Position numbers and translations under genes: made by a program
Part shown: positions 33,201 to 44,318 of the stretch, piece by piece
Layout of the letters: every line of letters starts with the position of its first letter
Numbering within the stretch: the first letter of the stretch is position 1
NCBI GenBank assembly: GCA_949361645.1
Contig: OX442416.1
Coordinates: forward strand, 16,134,674 to 16,198,673
DNA from: Spongilla lacustris
Taxonomy: Eukaryota > Porifera > Demospongiae > Spongillida > Spongillidae
Direction of reading: 5' to 3'
DNA: 64,000 nucleotides
The notes under the pieces: generated by a model
What the model saw: only the letters and a program-made list of their open reading frames with translations
What the model was told of the DNA's origin: nothing
Databases searched by the model: none

Positions 33201-33550
33201 ATGGTTTGTACCTTAGATGTACATATGTCTTCATAACTCGTCACAGTGATCCAGAACATGACCAGAAGGACGGACAGATGTCTGGCAGATCTGCATGTGA
33301 TTATTGTAATTGTGGACTTTTATTTATTTTTGCTTATGCATTATTTTCACGACAACGCAAACATGATGCACGCCAACAACAGATCGGTGATTCTAGTGTA
33401 TGTGTATCATCTGATGTGTATGCCAGGTGTTTGTTCATTATAGGATTGTCAATTGGATGGTAGTCCATTATTATCTGATATACATGTATGTAATTGAAGC
33501 TTCCATACACATGAGCAGGGAGTTAATTATCGTATAAATAAGTGATAGGT
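33201..33550. other. No gene recognised
   Basis: Overlapping short open frames at 33.2-33.46 kb in two plus frames have no domain signal. Confidence 0.35.
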
Positions 33551-33554
33551 GCAC

Positions 33555-33645
33555 TCGTGGAAAGCTTGGGAGGACTGAGTGCAACTGAGAGTTGTATGGA
33601 GTGGACTTGATGGTAGAGTAGTCGGTTGAACAGGGCTCTTATGCA
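33555..33645 (-). pseudogene. Isolated fragment of the multicopper oxidase
   Basis: About 90 bases match 22525-22630 within the oxidase gene in the same orientation, including TGGAGTGGACTTGATGGTAG and AACAGGGCTCTT, with indels. Neither flank matches. This is a captured or residual gene fragment. Confidence 0.6.
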
Positions 33646-33649
33646 TGCA

Positions 33650-34330
33650 TGTACATGTAGTTGTTGTACATAGTGCGTATTATGTGTACTGTAGGTGTGA
33701 GAAAGGTTTTATGTTGTTTTGAGTAACCTATGTGACATGTATAATACATGTATAATATCAGTAATAAAAATAGGATCCCTAACGTCAGAGTCGGGGCTCT
33801 GATGATCGTTGATTAAACTGATTAGTGGCCGTTGTATGACATTGTCCTCCGATACCCCGTATGTTCAGACCACCCACCAGTGCATAAAGACATTAGAATC
33901 ACTTTCAGTCTTATATTTATACATGCATATATCTATGGCTATGCATGCAGTAGGCTCCTTCTATACAATATAGGCAAGGTCAAGACATGCGTGATGCTTT
34001 GCACGATAGATAACTAAGTAATGTAACTTCATGGATCAGGAGTACTTTTAAAGTAATGTATGCAGTCAGCCAACACGAATATGCACTTTTAATTAAGCTA
34101 AACAGGTGCCATGCATAATAACTCAAAGTGCATGTGATTAAGCCATACAACTGAATGTTCCCCTTCATTTCTCCCTGTGACCAAAATATCATCTTCATGT
34201 CGTAGGGGCTCAGTACCCATGCAATTCTATTGTACATTGCAATGCGTCACCATAACAGAGTTGTAAAGAATGTACCGCTCCCAAACACCCCCTCCTTATA
34301 CTAGTTAAGCATTTTGTTTACAAATTGCTA
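33650..34330. other. No gene recognised
   Basis: AT-rich sequence with short open frames only. Confidence 0.4.
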
Positions 34331-34354
34331 ATTAATTGATAGGTAGGAATTCTA

Positions 34355-34840
34355 TTTTTAAAAGTCTTTGTGATGGTCACTTCTGTGTGCAGTGCAGGCA
34401 AACACTCCTGCATCCAGGTAACAGTCAGATTTTAATAATAATAATTATCATAATAATAATAATGACAAATGATGGATTGCACCGGTGTAATAGGGTACTG
34501 TGTCAGCATGTGAAGAAAATGTGCTACTCCATCTGCACTCTTTGGTGGTAGCCCAAGAAGTAATCCGTGCAGGCATTTGTGTAGCACAATGAATACAGCA
34601 ACTGATGTTGTCTTGCAATATTTTTTTGTTTTCAAAAATGATACTGTAAACAAATGCATGATTTACTTGGAGACTTTTGAAATAGAAAATTCACAACACA
34701 AAACTGTTAATCTAGGTTATCTGACCACTGTTATATTTAAGTTAATAAAAAACATATTGCATGTACTGAAGGCTAACAAGAAAGATGCATTCATGTACAC
34801 AGTTTATAAACAAAAACCAAGCCCTCTAAAGTTAGTATAA
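34355..34840 (+). CDS. Possible 3' exons of an unrecognised gene or relic
   Basis: Two coding-like patches lie on the plus strand. At 34360-34420 the frame reads CDGHFCVQCRQTLLHPG, with zinc-finger-like Cys/His spacing, ending at GTAACA. At 34577-34840 it reads TATDVVLQYFFVFKNDTVNK and on to FMYTVYKQKPSPLKLV before TAA. No family is recognised and a full model cannot be built; an ATT-rich simple repeat lies between them. Confidence 0.2.
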
Positions 34841-35059
34841 GGAGCAAAATCATTATAAAAAACTCAAGATATGTAATAATGAGATTTTTAATACATGAAG
34901 TGTATACCATGTTAACAATGGGCTAATTAAGCATAAGTAAAACTTCACCATTTCAGGTTACAATTGATCTTATTTTAGTAATCTTCATACATCATAAATG
35001 GATTATATGAAGATAAGCTTCATATCAGTTAAAAAGATGAATTAATTGATCACTTATCA

Positions 35060-35350
35060 ATCAGAAGTCATATTGCCATGCTTTTGTAAGAGACCCTGTA
35101 CAATACTCGTACCTCTTTCCCTTTCGCTTTTTTTAAGTGGACCAACAATATCAATCCCAATTTGGGTATCATACTTCTACCTTCACTGCAATTGGATGAA
35201 GTACGCAAGAAGGTTTGATGGATTTGGGATAATTTGCAGCTGTCACAGGACATATCGCGCCTGGCCCAGTAAAATCGCTCACAAATCTAAGCCTTGTATG
35301 CAAGGTTTTATCGCGACCGAAGTAACCTGCGCGTCTGCGCTACGCCCACC
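35060..35350 (-). pseudogene. Decayed gypsy/Ginger-type integrase fragment
   Basis: Reading leftward on the minus strand through several frames: GYFGRDKT (zinc-finger His region), CDSCKLSQ (its CxxC), LHPIAVKVEV, and IGIDIVGPLKKSERE, the start of the DDE core with the first catalytic Asp. The order and words parallel HLGRDKT, CDVCQR, LHPIPVKSKV and VGIDLIGPL in the intact gene at 60-61 kb. Frames change repeatedly and the core stops soon after the first Asp, so it is non-functional. Confidence 0.6.
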
Positions 35351-35419
35351 TGCACGAAGAAAAGAAGAATATGTGAGGTATAAGATATATATAGGCATGA
35401 CCTTTAGCTGATTTTCCTC

Positions 35420-36030
35420 GTCTAGACGAACTATCCACTGCTTTCCTTCTTTTCTCGACTCGTCCTTTCGGAACAGTAGACCATGTTTAGAGATCTTTTA
35501 CAAAGAACTTCTTTTGATCATTCTTTTTTCATCCTTCGTTGCTTAATTCTTCGCGATACGCGCCTTCGAGTAAGTACTTAAAAATGTTGCTGTACAATTG
35601 CAACCCATAACAACAGCGCCTCCTTTGCGATATTTTTAATTATCATCTATAGCTCACTAACGCTCATCCTTGGCCTCTTCGACGTGAACGGAAGTGATCC
35701 GTAGTATATAGTTATTCAGAATTTTTTCAGATCACTTGTCGGCTAGTTATTACAATCTGAACTGCAAGGCCTATGGAGAACTTCGGATCAAAGATATGCA
35801 TGCGCCGATAGTGGGGGGGGGGGGGGGGGGGGGGGACAGTCTATCCTAAAGGGGGACAATGTATCCTATAGGATAATGTCCATATACTTTAGGCGGACAA
35901 GCTATCCGGGAGGACAGGCTATACTGTTACACCTTGCTTCTACTATAGTTCTAGTGCAAGGTTCGGTAACCGAACTGTCAGAGGGCTGCATAGAGGTTCC
36001 AATGATATTAAATGTATCATGAGACTGTTA
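35420..36030. other. Gene-free; G23 run with TGTCC/GGACA repeats
   Basis: G23 at 35813-35835 is followed by GGACAGTCTATCCTA, GGGGGACAATGTATCC, GGCGGACAAGCTATCC and GGACAGGCTAT, a degenerate tandem of about 28-bp units. It resembles (inverted) the units beside the C runs at 41.88 and 59.87 kb. Confidence 0.5.
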
Positions 36031-37044
36031 AGTTCACTTGCAGTACTAGGTACATGTATGTGGGGATGGCTCCATTGGTCCCTTGAACTTGCAGTAAATG
36101 ATCTCTGGTATTGTGCGCTTATATATGTAGTGAGAGGGCTGGTAAGGGGTGGCCCAAAAAATCAATAAATAATAAGCCCCTAAAATTGTGGGGGTGCTGA
36201 TTCCATTTGCAGTGTAAGGTCTGCACCAACATGCACCAACATGCATTATTGTGGGGGCCTCCAATGATCCCTGGTGTTAATGCCTGGTGGTGTTTTTGCC
36301 TGGTGTTTATGCCTGGTGGCCGTCTGATAACTCATTCCACAGTGCTTAACTGGACCTGCAGTGTCGGCTATTAAGTTCAATGGCATTAGTTGTTCCCAAT
36401 GAGCTGGTAGGGGGGATGGCCCTATTGGTCCCTGGGTTTTTACTCAATGTGCAGTGAAGGACAGGTAGTGGGCAGGAGGGCCATTGGGCCAGGTCCCAGT
36501 GTGTGGGGCACTTGCAGTGCGGGCTATGATTCAACTGGTAGTGTTAGGAGAGGGGCATTGTGTATACATACAGTAAATTGTAGTTCATGGCATCCCTTTA
36601 AACTATGGGGACTACTTCTAGTGAAAGAGCTGTCATCCCCACCCATTGTGGGCACCCCTGCTGCCAGTGCATGGTCAGGTGATCCCATCTGTAAGAGGAC
36701 TTGTGGCTCCACTACTGCACTACTTGCTGTGTGGAGATATTAAATGTAAGTTCACATGCATGCATTGTGAGGCTGTGACGTTCTCTGGCAGTGATGTGGA
36801 AGTTCACTTGCAGTAATAATGGGGGCATGTACATGTACATGTAGTTCTACTGTGCCGGTGTGGATAAAAACTAATATATGATAAAGATCAGATTCACACA
36901 CCAAATGGAGAATTGGGCTGGGATTTGATGATATGCTTGTCACTTGACCTCTTTATTTACATGTAAAACCGTTTTTATACAAAGTGCCAAATTAAGATCT
37001 GTCTTATTTTTTTATGTGCTTCATATATTACATGCTGGTACTTA
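36031..37044. other. Degenerate repeat region with TGCAGTG words, no gene
   Basis: ACTTGCAGT-like words recur at about 36038, 36090, 36207, 36353, 36449, 36510 and 36810, between CATTGGTCCCTGG-like segments. Spacing is irregular. Open frames here look like by-products. From about 36970 it resembles 17030 (duplicated flank of the receptor family). Confidence 0.35.
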
Positions 37045-37060
37045 ATTTACGTGACTATTT

Positions 37061-37886
37061 GGGACAGTGTCCAGCAAAATCGGGCTTGTGGGGTTATAAA
37101 TTTATCACTATACAAATTGCACGTTGTACTAAACAGCACATCTTCGCGACGGTACTACGTTTCAGTTCCTTTCAAATTTCGTACAATTGTTCCCACACCA
37201 TTTCTCTGTGCGATGATCGATTTTGTGATCTACACATTTTCCGTGCCGTGGATACAACAATCGTTAAGCCCGCGGGTTAGAATTCCTCATTTCTCCACGT
37301 ACGAGTTTTGAAAACGCGTCGAATTCGGGTTGCACATAGAGGAGTCCTGTAGCTATTGATTTGTTCTGTTCGTTAATTTCTATATCATCCGTTACAGAGA
37401 TACAGTTGAACAAACTACCGCCACGTTTTCCCCCTAGATTCGCGCCAATGATTTTGGCAAATCGCGTCCCGCTCAGTGAATGGGAAGGCGGTGATTATAT
37501 CATTGGAGTGAATCAAGCGGGAAAATGGGCCTGTAGTTTGCTCAACTGTATCTCCGTAACGGATAATTCAAAAACTAACGAACAGAACAAATCAATAGCT
37601 ACAGGACTCCTCTATGGACACTTCGAATTTGACACGTTTTCAACACTCATATGTGGAGAAATGTGGATTTATAACCCGCGAGAATAACGATTGTTGTATC
37701 CACGGCACGGAAAACGTGTAGATCACAAAAATCGATTTTCACACAGAGAAATGGTGTGGGAACAAGTGTATGAAATTTGAAAGGAAAAGGTAGTACCGTC
37801 GCGAAGATGTGTTGTTTAGTTCAACGTGCAATTTTTATAGTGATAAAATTATAACCCCACAAGCCCGATTTTGCTGGACACTGTCC
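37061..37886. mobile_element. 826-bp foldback with 16-bp flanking direct repeat
   Basis: Arms of about 350 bases run inward from GGACAGTGTCCAGCAAAATC at 37062 and outward to its inverse at 37886, around a core at about 37410-37530. ATTTAC(G/T)TGACTATTT flanks it at 37045-37060 and 37887-37902 with one mismatch. The paralogous sequence near 17100 lacks the insertion. Long inverted arms suggest a Mutator- or foldback-type element, although 16 bases is longer than the usual Mutator duplication. A 109-codon open frame across it is a by-product. Confidence 0.8.
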
Positions 37887-38152
37887 ATTTACTTGACTAT
37901 TTACCTAAAGCATATCTCTATTTCATTGTCCTTGAAGAACTACAATGCCTGGTGTTTTCTGAAGTTCATGAATCCTATCTACAGTATGATCAATTTTGAG
38001 ATTGGTCCACATGTAGTTCATATGGATTTAATGTATATACATGCATGCAAAGGAATAAAGAAATTAAAGCAACCAGCATACACAACTACCTACGCATTGA
38101 AAAAAATCAATCTAGCAAATATAAAGGTGACACACTTAACATTGCATGTACT

Positions 38153-41100
38153 TTAGTCTTCACATAACAATGGTTCCCTCTCATTAAAGTTGACTGTGAA
38201 AGTGGTGCTGACAGTATTAATGGCAGGAACCTCTAATTTACATTTCTTTTGAAATAATCCATCAACAATCTCTCTGGCAGTGTCGTGTATTCCACAAGCC
38301 TTGAGGATGGCCACAATGAGATGGTACAAGACAGTCACCATCACCACCACTACATACAGACCCACCAAGACACCAACACATACCACAATGGGTTGTGTTT
38401 GGTCTGAACTTTTGTCTAGAATGTAAGACATTGACAGAGCTAGTGCAGTATAGTTGAGGAGGTAAAACAGGTCAAGGCTATTGTAAAACTGATTACATAT
38501 ATTTGTACATCGATTACAGTTTTCTGATTTTTGAAGCGACTGCCCAAATGGCTTTATTCCTGCCTGTACTAGCATGAACAAGATCACCACGGTAGCCTGG
38601 ATAGACAGAAGCAGAGATGACTTGTCAGAACTCAATACTGGATTTAAACTGTACATCACAACCAGCAGCCAAAGCCTTGCTCCCAGCCACCATCGCCACT
38701 CCCCCTTATAGGGGGCATAGTGGGCATCAATCATTGGTTTGATCTGATTGGCCTTCTTGTGGAGATAGTTGAACAGTCTGTTGTGTTCACTGTAGTTTTC
38801 AATGATTGGAATGAAAGTGAGGGCAAAGGTGTAGATGAGGAGGAACAGAATAGTTGTCACCATGGCAGTCACAAACATAACAGTATGCCTCCCATGAAGG
38901 TATTCCAAATTTCCATCATAGAACCACACATACATGTCACCACTGGGCAGGTGGACTGTGGAATATGTGAAAACATCAATGACAGTTCTAAACAGCTTGG
39001 AATATGACAAGTAGATGAGAGTAGATAGGACACCAACTGCTCTTTGTCCTATGATGATGAAAACTCTATAAACACAGGACCTAGTGGAGGTGGTTGGAGA
39101 TCGCTGAAGACAGTAGTGGCAGAGCACAATGACTGTCATGGTGAGGATGAGGAGGTAGGCTGGGAACACAAACTGAAGGCCAGCCTTGTCAGCATCATCC
39201 ATACCATCATAGAAACACATAGGAATCCCAAGGTCAAGGTTCACAAGGGACACTATCACCTGCAATGGTCTCAAAGTGGATTGGCTGAAGAATATTGAAG
39301 CATTGACTTAAATAATGTTGGCATAGAAGATGAGCCCATAGAGTGTGCCTTGTGTAACAGTGAGGTTGAGGAAGAACAGTGCTGCCACCAGTAAGACACC
39401 CAGCACTGCAAACATTACAAGTGTGCTCAGCCACATATCTGAGCACACCTGGCACTGGGAAGAACCAAATATCACACTGTAGTTACCATGGCAATGACCA
39501 CAAATGATACCAGTACGCCCTCCACTGCACAAGTCCCCAGGCTTACCTAAAGATAGCTTACTGATTGTACTATTGCAGTAGTCTAAAGGACAGAATGAAG
39601 CCAGTGCTGGAAGAGTGTTATTGTACACACCAATCCAGTTATTGTTATTTATAGTCACAGTACCATCTGATGTATCACAGACCACTCCATGTGATGTCAA
39701 GAATGGAGAACAGTCACACATTGATGAATTTGACACAAATATTAACCCTGGTTCACATGGTAACAGCTCCACCTCAATGACTGTTGGAGAACTACCTGGA
39801 GATGTGGACAATGTCAGATTGAGTGAAGCCATTTGTGGTCCATAGATTTGGTACTCTATTGTACCACATACTGTTCCTACCCACTGAGCTTCTTGCCCAG
39901 GTCCAAGTGTTATGGTTGTAGTGGTGTCACCATTTGTGCCCATTGATGCAAAAACCACACTGGGTGATAGGTTGTTTCCATTATCTACTGAGCTAACATT
40001 AAGTCTCACAGTCCCACCAGGATATGTGGTAACCTTTCCTTCATACTGACCTGTGACATTGTACAAGTCAGGGTCACTGCAGTTACATAGCTGCACATAT
40101 GTTGGAAATGAGAGTACTTGAGTGACATTGAGGTCTTGTGGTAATGGAGTAATGGTGAAATAGCTAGCTATGGTTGCACAATATTCTAAAGTCTCCTGAA
40201 TGCAAATGCACCCATAAATGGGTGTGGCATACACAGCATGACCACCTTGCTGTGCATGGTTATCAGTGAAAGTGGTGGAGCTACTTATGTTACCAAACGA
40301 ATCTGCAATGAAGATTATAGTGCAAAAATAAAATCCTCTTTCCTTTGATGATGGACCCCCATCACTGTAAATAGCACCACCATACCCTGTTGCAACATTT
40401 CTGGAAAGTTCCACTGTGCAACTGTCATCGAAGGTGAGTACTGCATTGTTTGATAGACTTATGGCCCCTCCATTCTCTCCTGTGTTATTATAAAATGATA
40501 CATTACCATACAGCTGCAGAAATCCATTTTCTCCTGTGATGGCCCCCAGGGGAGAGTTAGACAAGAACTGACTTCCTGTGGTAGTGTCTCCAATAATGTC
40601 CACTGTCATTCCATTGAAGTAAATGGCCCCTCCCCTAATCATCGGGTATCCATTACAAAAGCAGTGATTGTTTTCAACTATCACTTCCTGAAGAATGAGG
40701 TGGCCTAGCTGAATTATGGAGTTGCCGTTGTACATGTTTGAGGCATAGACTGCTGCACCTCTGACTGCAGTGTTATTGATAAAAGTTGATTTATCAATAA
40801 TCACTAAGTCAGCTACAGATATATAAATAGCACCACCATCAAAATTAGCATTGCTGTTTAGAAATGTACAGTTTGTGATGCTAACATTACCTGTTGATGA
40901 CAACCACACAGCACCACCATAAGTAGCACTGTTGTTTTGAAATATGGAGTTTGTGATGCTAACATTGCCTGTTGATCCAACCAATGACACAGTACCACCA
41001 TTAGCACTGTTGTTTTGAAATCTGCAGTTTGTGATGCTAACATTGCCTGTTGATTCATACAACCACACAGCACCACCATAAGCAGCACTATTGTTTTGAA

Positions 41101-41626
41101 ATGTGCAGTTTGTGATACTAACATCGCCTGTTGATTCCCACAACGTCACAGCACCACCATAAGCAGCACTGTTGTTTTGGAATATGCAGTTTGTGATGCT
41201 AACATTGCCTGTTGATCCATCCAACCACACAGCACCAGTAACACTGTTGTCCAGAAATATACAGGTTGTGACAAGAGTGTTTTCGGTGTCAGTTAGAATT
41301 ATACCACAGCTAATGAACGTCACTCTCTCCATGGTCAACTGTTGTACTGAAACAAACTGAAGTCCGCTTCCTTCTTCGCAGCGAATCGTGGTGCTATTTA
41401 TCGAAGACCCCATTATAGTCACGTTGTCAATATTGGAAATGATACAAGTCGTAGATATGCGATGTTCCCCACCGTCCAATACCACAGTTGTATTGGACTT
41501 GAGCGATCCGTTGCACAGGTAGTCGACGTCCTGTAGAGCATAGTCAGGCGGTATGGTAGCGGTGAGGCTGACCACATAGCTCCCAAGGATTGATAACACA
41601 AGTACCGTATGTGTCCTCTGCATCAT
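38153..41626 (-). CDS. Full-length beta-helix multipass receptor, Pmp-like repeats, one in-frame TAA
   Basis: From MMQRTHTVLVLSILGSYVV at 41626 the same frame runs to TAA at 38153, about 1157 codons with no intron. Its only interruption is TAA at 39308-39310 (codon 773). Order: signal peptide; about five 24-25-residue coils (STGNVSITNC, FQNNSA, GGAVW); further GGAIY/GGAIS coils; Cys-rich EGF-like segment (CSGGRTGIICGHCHGNYS); then multiple hydrophobic helices (LVMFAVLGVLLVAALFFL, FPAYLLILTMTVIVL, VCVGVLVGLYVVVVMVTVLY and others) with a conserved intracellular block (KANQIKPMIDAHYAPYKGEW). The frame after the stop is perfectly maintained (VNASIFF onward), so the stop is a recent nonsense change, a polymorphism, an error or a readthrough site. 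A start at 41683 is possible, but the signal peptide favours 41626. Ligand and signalling route are unknown. Confidence 0.85.
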
Positions 41627-41850
41627 TATAGGCGATTTTACAGACGTTAGTGACTGACAGGCAATTTTCATGTGCCTACACAAATTTTGCTGATGAGGCT
41701 TATAGTAGCTTTTATCTTTGCAGATTCATTGCTTTGCAACGGCGTAGAAGTTGTAGGTTCCTTTTACACGCACGTACGTACATGTGTACTACGTACCTGG
41801 ACCTCATTGCCATGTCAACGGGTCAAACTCATACCTGTGTGGGAGGGTGG
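41627..41850 (-). promoter_or_regulatory. Duplicated 5' flank of the full-length receptor
   Basis: Aligns with 2197-2430 upstream of the left-edge paralogue (ACAGACGTTAGTG, GATGAGGCTTATAG, ATTCATTGCTTTGC, CGGGTCAA). Conservation outside the coding sequence suggests the duplicates keep a common promoter or UTR. No defined factor site was identified. Confidence 0.35.
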
Positions 41851-41885
41851 ATTGTCCCCCCAGACATTCTGCACTAGGGCAAACT

Positions 41886-41923
<38 letters not shown>

Positions 41924-42011
41924 CCGGATACTCCACACTAGGGTGCAATATCCTACCTATTAGGAAACAGTTATAAACCGGGCGTCCAATCTGGATATTT
42001 TAGACTGGTTT
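41851..42011. repeat. C35 run with TGTCCCCC units
   Basis: ATTGTCCCCCCAGACATTC and CACTAGGGCAAACTGTCC precede C35 at 41888-41922; CGGATACTCCACACTAGGG follows. It resembles 59.75-59.89 kb. Confidence 0.7.
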
Positions 42012-42377
42012 TTAACAAAAACCCGTCCTTATATAGCGTACAAACCATCCTACCCGGATTGTGCGTCCAGGATAGTGGAATACATGTGGTTCTACCCTAG
42101 CTGGGCGTGGCCCTCCTTCGCGTACAGCATAGAAGTGAAAGTAGTGAATGGAATCTGGTTTGCTGCTACCTATTCTCATGTATCGCTGCTTAACTGACAT
42201 ATCAATGTTGTCACCACACAAGTGATACAGAGTTGAATTGCCTATTAAAAATGAAATTTGCATACTGAATAAACATAGTACTTCTAACCCATTTTTTTGC
42301 CAGTAACTAGACAACAAAATAAGTTCATCGGGGAATGGTATGACTGAAAACAACTTTGCACCACATGTTTCATGCAC
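42012..42377 (-). pseudogene. Fragment of a sponge/cnidarian multi-copy protein (DUF6589-like block)
   Basis: The minus-strand frame includes YHLCGDNIDMSVKQRYMRI followed by SIHYFHFYAVRE. The arrangement GDN(I/V)D ... R ... HYFH.YAV is one I associate with a dispersed metazoan gene family annotated as DUF6589; the name is from memory and uncertain. After AVRE the frame continues into unrelated GC-rich sequence (a GGGCGTGGCCCTCC block also present, inverted, near 59.40 kb), so the gene is truncated there. Confidence 0.4.
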
Positions 42378-42479
42378 TTTATAGTTTACATTTCAGCATG
42401 GTCAGTACACATGTAAATGATTATGTACATTGCAGAGTGAGCTATTATTATCAGCCAAGAAGCTACTGTAGTGTCATGT

Positions 42480-42832
42480 AGTTTACCTCGCCCTTCTGAG
42501 TGCAGAGTTGTGGTTTGATCAGCGCTTGATCCAGGCTGTGCGGCAAGAGCAGAATGTAATTCACATTGAGGTTGAGTCAAAACAGTGTTTGAGCCAGCAG
42601 CAAGGTCATCAATTGGGTTACCATGCAGACTCATTGTCATCCTCTGGTGATGAATAACCACTGGGGTCTTCCACCCACTCATCATCATCAGATGTTATAG
42701 GAGAAGTTAAACCAGGACAAATCTGAGTCAGAATCTGAATCACAATCTGTTTGTGGATCAGAGCCAGAATCTGTATCAGAGTCTTGGTCTGAGCCGTTCG
42801 AGGGTTGATCATCAAAATCCATTGACATAAAC
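42480..42832 (-). pseudogene. Acid-rich N-terminal exon relic
   Basis: From ATG near 42829 the minus strand reads MSMDFDDQPSNGSDQDSDTD and an Asp/Ser-rich stretch, then in a second frame SDDDEWVEDPSGYSSPEDD, then in a third NPIDDLAAGSNTVLTQPQ up to a possible donor (GGTAAAC near 42484). Each frame is coding-like and they join end to end, implying two frameshifts. It may be the first exon of the gene whose remains lie at 42012-42377. Acidic starts of this kind are common in transposase-derived proteins. Confidence 0.35.
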
Positions 42833-43027
42833 CAGGTGGCTCTAACAGATGTCTAAAATGTTTTTTTTTTTTTAAAACGTTAATAGTACTGCAACTTTAG
42901 AATTCAATTCTTACAATTTCATTGATACTGTCCAACGTTGACATTAATGATTCTCTCCATTCCTTGACCACAGTATCGTAATCCTTTCCGATTTTATCCA
43001 GTAACCGAATCACTGAGGAGTGAGACA

Positions 43028-43165
43028 CAACCACTCCTCCCCTCTACCCCTATTCCTCCCACACCTCCCTCCTACCCCTACTCCTCCCCTCCTACCCCTA
43101 CTCCTGCCACTCCTCCCCTCTACCCCTACTCCTCCCACACCTCCCTCCTACCCATACTCCTCTCC
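43028..43165. repeat. Pyrimidine-rich minisatellite
   Basis: About 140 bases almost entirely C and T with isolated A, built from CCTCCTACCCCTACTCCTC-like units. The strong strand asymmetry could favour triplex DNA. Confidence 0.8.
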
Positions 43166-43169
43166 TTAT

Positions 43170-44020
43170 ACATACAACTTCTATTTTACCAATAGTGAGC
43201 AGCCGACACTCGTTTGCACATTTCCATTTTAGTAGATGCCTATATGCTCTGCCACTACACACTGACCATTACATGGGAGACATTATCTGAAGTCCAAGTC
43301 AGTGTAACCGAAATTTTTATATTGCCTGACCCTGAGCTGTTCATAATTTTGAACAACGTTCCAGCTAAAATTCAGGTTGTGGGGGCAAACATTGGTTAAC
43401 GTAATGCCTTAATGTTAGCCATACAAGAAATTAATTAGTTGTATTAAAATCTGGATGATAGATCTCTAAATGATTGTGCAGAGGTCAGATGTGTGATTGC
43501 TAATATCATACCTGTACAGTAGGTATGGCTTCACTTAAAAACAGTTTTGATGGGCACATGCATTGTAGCTGCATGTGAAGGACCCTGCTTGTTAAGTACA
43601 GTTAAGCATGCTGAGTGTATCATCTATTGCATGGGGTCAGGTGAAGTTGAGTTGACACAGATCACTTTAATTTGCAAAATACTGTAATGACGGAAGAGAT
43701 GACTCGATGGACACACCTGTTACTGTCATATGAAGAAGAAAACAGACTTATATGAGAAGATAAAGTTTCGCTGGTATCACTACTTTTATATTAACACTGA
43801 GTAACATTGTTGATAGACTGAACAATATTTATCATCCATGGCTGTTAGTACTATATAAATGATATTCTATATACCAAGTTTAGATAGTAGCATATGTGAT
43901 CAGTGTAAATATATTGTCTGTTGCAACATGAGTTATGAAATTTAGTTAATATATTATTTAAATTGTATCAGTCATGACTTTTTGAAAGCATATATGCATA
44001 CAATTATGAATAAAAAGCAA
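43170..44020. other. No gene recognised
   Basis: Short open frames only. AT content rises toward 43.9 kb. Confidence 0.4.
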
Positions 44021-44024
44021 TGAA

Positions 44025-44318
44025 ACAAGTATATAAAAACATTCTCTTTGAGAAAGTTGGTGGTATGTAGGATTTGAAGGCAATGGTGGTGTAAAAAGGA
44101 AGGGAACAAGGGTCTAATAATAAGGGAAAATGTAATAGTCCTATATTTAGCACACAAATAACATACATGTAATATCCTAGCTAAGAAATGTGCTAAATAT
44201 AGGACTATTACATTTTCCCTTATTATTAGACCCTTGTTCCCTTCCTTTTTACACCACCATTGCCTTCAAATCCTATATACCACCAACTTTCTCACAGAGA
44301 ATGTTTTTATATACTTGT
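44025..44318. mobile_element. Foldback element, ACAAGTA family, copy 3
   Basis: Arms of about 125 bases from ACAAGTATATAAAAAC inward and back out to its inverse, with a spacer of about 40 bases at 44150-44190. It shares GGTGGTATGTAGGATTT and AAGGAAGGGAACAAGG with copy 1, plus the small TTCTCTTTGAGAA hairpin near the tip. Confidence 0.85.

Noticed and set aside
37361..37687. 109-codon open frame
   Set aside because: Lies across the arms of the foldback; no coding signature.
1..41626. Recent bacterial gene transfer of the Pmp-like ectodomain
   Set aside because: Only short motifs are shared, the membrane half is not bacterial in style, and base composition matches the surroundings; repeat convergence or ancient origin is equally likely.
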